Assembly: GCA_016207585.1 (NCBI GenBank)
Contig: JACQPI010000149.1
Location: 1-14,315 of the forward strand
Reading direction: 5' to 3'
From: Elusimicrobiota bacterium
GTDB lineage: Bacteria > Elusimicrobiota > Elusimicrobia > UBA1565 > JACRDR01
Length of the DNA: 14,315 nucleotides
This document shows, in pieces, positions 12,430 to 14,315 of this stretch. Under the pieces are notes generated by a model. That model worked only from the letters and a program-made list of their open reading frames with translations. It did no database searches and was not told where the DNA came from. Each line of letters opens with the position of its first letter. The stretch's first letter is position 1. Position numbers and translations under genes: made by a program.

Positions 12430-13671
12430 TCAGCCGAGGGCCGTTGTGATGCTTGCGAGGGCTTCCCTGGCCTGCGTCTTGGCGGGAAGGCGTGACTGGA
12501 TCAGGGAGAGCGCTTTGTGCAGGCGGCGCACCAGGCCCTTGTTGATGATCCCGGCGGGATAGCGCCGCCGCATCTCCTGGATGATGGCCGCGCCATAGAA
12601 GAGCAGGTTGGTGAGGCCGGACATTTCGATGGCGGTCTTGTTGGACTTGCCCGGCTTGAGCAGGCGTTTCTCCTCTTCCAGGAATTTCGCAAGTTCGAGC
12701 AGGTATTGCTCGCAGAGGCCCTTGTCGAACTGGGCGAAGCGCGGGCTCGCGTTGCCGTCCGAAAAATCGCACGGCTCCGAGAACATTCGAGTCAGCAGGG
12801 CCTCCATGCGCAGGCCCATGATGGGGACCAGGGTCGGCGAGCCGGTCCAGAAACGGCGCTTGGCGTCGGGAGATTTCTTCGCGGCGTCGCGGTCCAGCAG
12901 GGTCTCGATCTGGTTGAGAAAATCCTCGACGCTCAAACGCGGCCGCGCGCGCTTGACTTCCTCAAGGCGTTCCTGGAGTTTGCGGCGCCGCTCCTTCTCC
13001 TCCTCTTTGCGGGACAACAGGAGCAGCCGCTTGAGCGTCGTAGGATCCCAAATGCCCTCCAGGGGGATTTTGTCGAATATCGCCTTGGCCTCTTTCTTGT
13101 CGCCCAGGTCATAGAGCAGGTTCCCCAGATAGGAATGGGCTTCCCAATAACGGGCGTCCGCACCTATCGCGCGTTTCAGGCTGGCGATCGCTTCTTGAGG
13201 TTTGCCAAGTCGATGGCAGCATGCGGCATAGCCCATATGCGCCGGGGCGAAATCAGGCGTCATGTCGAAGGCCTTTTTATAATAGCGCGCCGCGTCCTCG
13301 AACTGGTCATGTTCGTAGAGGATCATCGCCAACGTGTTGACGAAGCTCGCGTCATTTTCAGGATTGCGCAGCGCCAGCTCGATGAATTCCAGGGCCTTTT
13401 CCTTGCGTCCGAGCCACAGATACGTTTCCGCCAATCCCTGCAGGACATCGCTCGACTCGGGAGACTTGGCATGCAGTCCCTCCAGGATTTCGCAAGCCTG
13501 GATATAGTCGCCGAGCCGTATGTGCGTCATGGCGCAGCCTAATAGCAAGTCGGAATCATGCGGGAATCGCGCCAGGCCCTCGCGGAACGATTGGAGCGCC
13601 TTTTCGAACTCCCCGCCGTTGTAGAAGTCCAGGCCCTCGTTATTGTAATCGTCGCTGCTCTTATAGGTCAT
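12430..13671 (-). CDS. TPR-repeat protein, cytoplasmic, 413 aa
   Basis: Residues about 5-215 form some six tetratricopeptide repeats, with typical signatures such as G-L-D-F-Y-N-G-G-E-F-E-K-A-L-Q-S-F, A-A-R-Y-Y-K-K-A-F and A-H-M-G-Y-A-A-C-C-H-R-L-G-K. A charged segment rich in E, K and R (215-245) is probably helical or coiled-coil. The last 150 residues form a region I do not recognise, with L-R-M-E-A-L-L-T-R-M-F-S-E-P-C-D-F and S-G-L-T-N-L-L-F-Y-G-A-A. No signal peptide is present, so a cytoplasmic scaffold role is likely. It is the first gene of a probable operon with the MFS and cytochrome genes. The ATG at 13671 has no obvious Shine-Dalgarno, but it is the first Met of the frame and lies about 25 bases after the predicted transcription start. 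Confidence 0.88.
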   Translation of the reverse strand: MTYKSSDDYNNEGLDFYNGGEFEKALQSFREGLARFPHDSDLLLGCAMTHIRLGDYIQACEILEGLHAKSPESSDVLQGLAETYLWLGRKEKALEFIELALRNPENDASFVNTLAMILYEHDQFEDAARYYKKAFDMTPDFAPAHMGYAACCHRLGKPQEAIASLKRAIGADARYWEAHSYLGNLLYDLGDKKEAKAIFDKIPLEGIWDPTTLKRLLLLSRKEEEKERRRKLQERLEEVKRARPRLSVEDFLNQIETLLDRDAAKKSPDAKRRFWTGSPTLVPIMGLRMEALLTRMFSEPCDFSDGNASPRFAQFDKGLCEQYLLELAKFLEEEKRLLKPGKSNKTAIEMSGLTNLLFYGAAIIQEMRRRYPAGIINKGLVRRLHKALSLIQSRLPAKTQAREALASITTALG

Positions 13672-13835
13672 GTTGGGGCGCCGGTCCGATGCCGCCCAGT
13701 AAGTATGAGGTTGTAATTCGCTTTTGTCAATATTTTTGCCCGAAATCTTTGCGGTTTTGGCGCGACGGGATGAAACGGCGCTCTAGACTCGTTTTGTCGG
13801 ACAGTCGCCAAATTGGGGTCCAAACTTTCTGCTGC
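13672..13835. other. 164-bp intergenic region
   Basis: This gap holds the promoter of the TPR operon (13702-13730). The rest (13731-13835) is AT-rich and shows no ORF, no clear terminator for the gene at the right edge and no RNA gene. Confidence 0.6.
13702..13730 (-). promoter_or_regulatory. sigma70-type promoter of the TPR-MFS-cytochrome operon
   Basis: On the minus strand a perfect TTGACA (13730-13725) is followed, 17 bp later, by CATACT (13707-13702), which matches four of six -10 positions. Transcription would start near 13695, leaving a leader of about 25 bases before the ATG at 13671. Confidence 0.7.
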
Positions 13836-14315
13836 CTATGTGAAACGAACGGATTGAAGTATTTTAAGCGCCAATTCGGCCGGGGAGGAGGTTTTGGATG
13901 TTGAGATCGTCAAGTATGAATGGTTGCGGGTGACAAAAAGACCGAATAATACTTGCCCCCCATCCTTAAGAATTCCTGTCTTGTAATGGAGGTGACCAAT
14001 GTTCAATTTTCCGGCAGTCATATCCGCTGTTTGCGTTCGTGATGGCGCTTCTTTTAAGTCCAAAAACCGCATTCCACCTTGCAGACCTTGTTCTACTTGA
14101 GCTGGAGTTTTAGGGACAATCCAAGATTTACGCAGTTCGAATGATCGATCGGGCTGGAGCTGAAGTAGGCGAAAATAACGCCGGGAATCAGTCTGTATCG
14201 CCCACCCTTCAGGAATTTCGATGGAAAATGGCGCTAGTTTAGGTTTTTTCCTTTGAGCCGAACTTTTGAGAGGCTTGCTTATCGTGCCGAGAACCTTTCT
14301 CGCCTGAACCTGAGA
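13836..14315 (-). CDS. unidentified protein with an F-S-I-E-I-P-E-G-W domain, C-terminal part (5' end outside window)
   Basis: Reading the minus strand from the right edge, the frame is open over 159 codons to the stop at 13836, so this is the 3' part of a longer gene; an internal Met at 14072 is not needed as a start. After a Lys-rich linker comes A-P-F-S-I-E-I-P-E-G-W-A-I, then a mixed strand and helix region ending in S-P-A-E-L-A-L-K-I-L-Q-S-V-R-F-T. The opening IPEGW strand and the closing helix ending in I-L-x-S-V-x-F recall the small PsbP/Mog1-like domains found in many bacterial exported proteins. That is a shape resemblance only. The DNA is visibly AT-richer than the rest of the window. 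Function, localisation and full length are unknown. Confidence 0.65.
   Translation of the reverse strand, partial: SQVQARKVLGTISKPLKSSAQRKKPKLAPFSIEIPEGWAIQTDSRRYFRLLQLQPDRSFELRKSWIVPKTPAQVEQGLQGGMRFLDLKEAPSRTQTADMTAGKLNIGHLHYKTGILKDGGQVLFGLFVTRNHSYLTISTSKTSSPAELALKILQSVRFT

Noticed and set aside
11174..12772. 532-codon minus-strand ORF over the MFS and TPR genes
   Set aside because: It is another frame of the same strand with Pro/Arg/His-rich low-complexity sequence; the MFS frame has helices and the DRRR loop.
12517..13542. 341-codon plus-strand ORF opposite the TPR gene
   Set aside because: Antisense shadow; the minus-strand frame shows clear TPR repeats.
13757..13814. TTGGCG...CGCCAA inverted repeat as terminator of the right-edge gene
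   Set aside because: The arms are far apart and imperfect, and no T tract follows on the minus strand.

Overview
The window looks like chromosomal DNA from a high-G+C Gram-negative (diderm) bacterium. The evidence is an inner-membrane Ton/Tol-type motor with an OmpA-like periplasmic protein, secreted proteins with signal peptides, and a diheme c-type cytochrome. The phylum cannot be fixed from the sequence. The gene content would suit a myxobacterium-like, Elusimicrobiota-like or Acidobacteria-like lineage, but that is only an impression. No rRNA, tRNA, CRISPR array, insertion sequence or phage gene was seen, and no stretch longer than about 165 bp lacks a gene.

Left part (1-4227). The 3' end of a GT-C/GT39-type membrane glycosyltransferase runs in from the left edge and meets, tail to tail with a 7-bp overlap, a divergent folD on the minus strand. 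That FolD has lost all three residues needed for cyclohydrolase activity and resembles the monofunctional NAD-dependent yeast enzyme MTD1. Upstream of it, also on the minus strand, are a secreted subtilisin-like (S8) protease with a strong intrinsic terminator and an uncharacterised 224-residue protein whose promoter predicts a leaderless mRNA. A pair of 11-bp direct repeats lies upstream of the protease.

Centre (4228-10382, plus strand). Six genes packed stop-on-start encode what appears to be one envelope machine: a TonB-family protein, a large periplasmic TPR protein, one ExbB/TolQ proton-channel subunit, two ExbD/TolR subunits, and a secreted protein combining a FlgD-like Ig domain with a degenerate OmpA/Pal-like C-terminus. 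The first promoter carries a perfect inverted repeat between its -35 and -10 boxes. A second sigma70-like promoter, again nearly leaderless, sits between the TPR gene and exbB. The parts are those of Tol-Pal (TolA/TonB, CpoB-like TPR, TolQ, TolR, Pal-like) in a different order, with a doubled TolR. One TolQ with two TolR is also the make-up of the AglRQS motor of Myxococcus gliding. This locus is the best candidate in the window for an undescribed system.

Right part (10383-14315, minus strand). Three genes in one direction, with gaps of 15 and 22 bp, encode a TPR protein, an MFS exporter and a diheme cytochrome c. They lie behind a promoter with a perfect TTGACA -35 box. The right edge is occupied by the 3' part of a further minus-strand gene in visibly AT-richer DNA, encoding a domain that begins with an F-S-I-E-I-P-E-G-W pattern.
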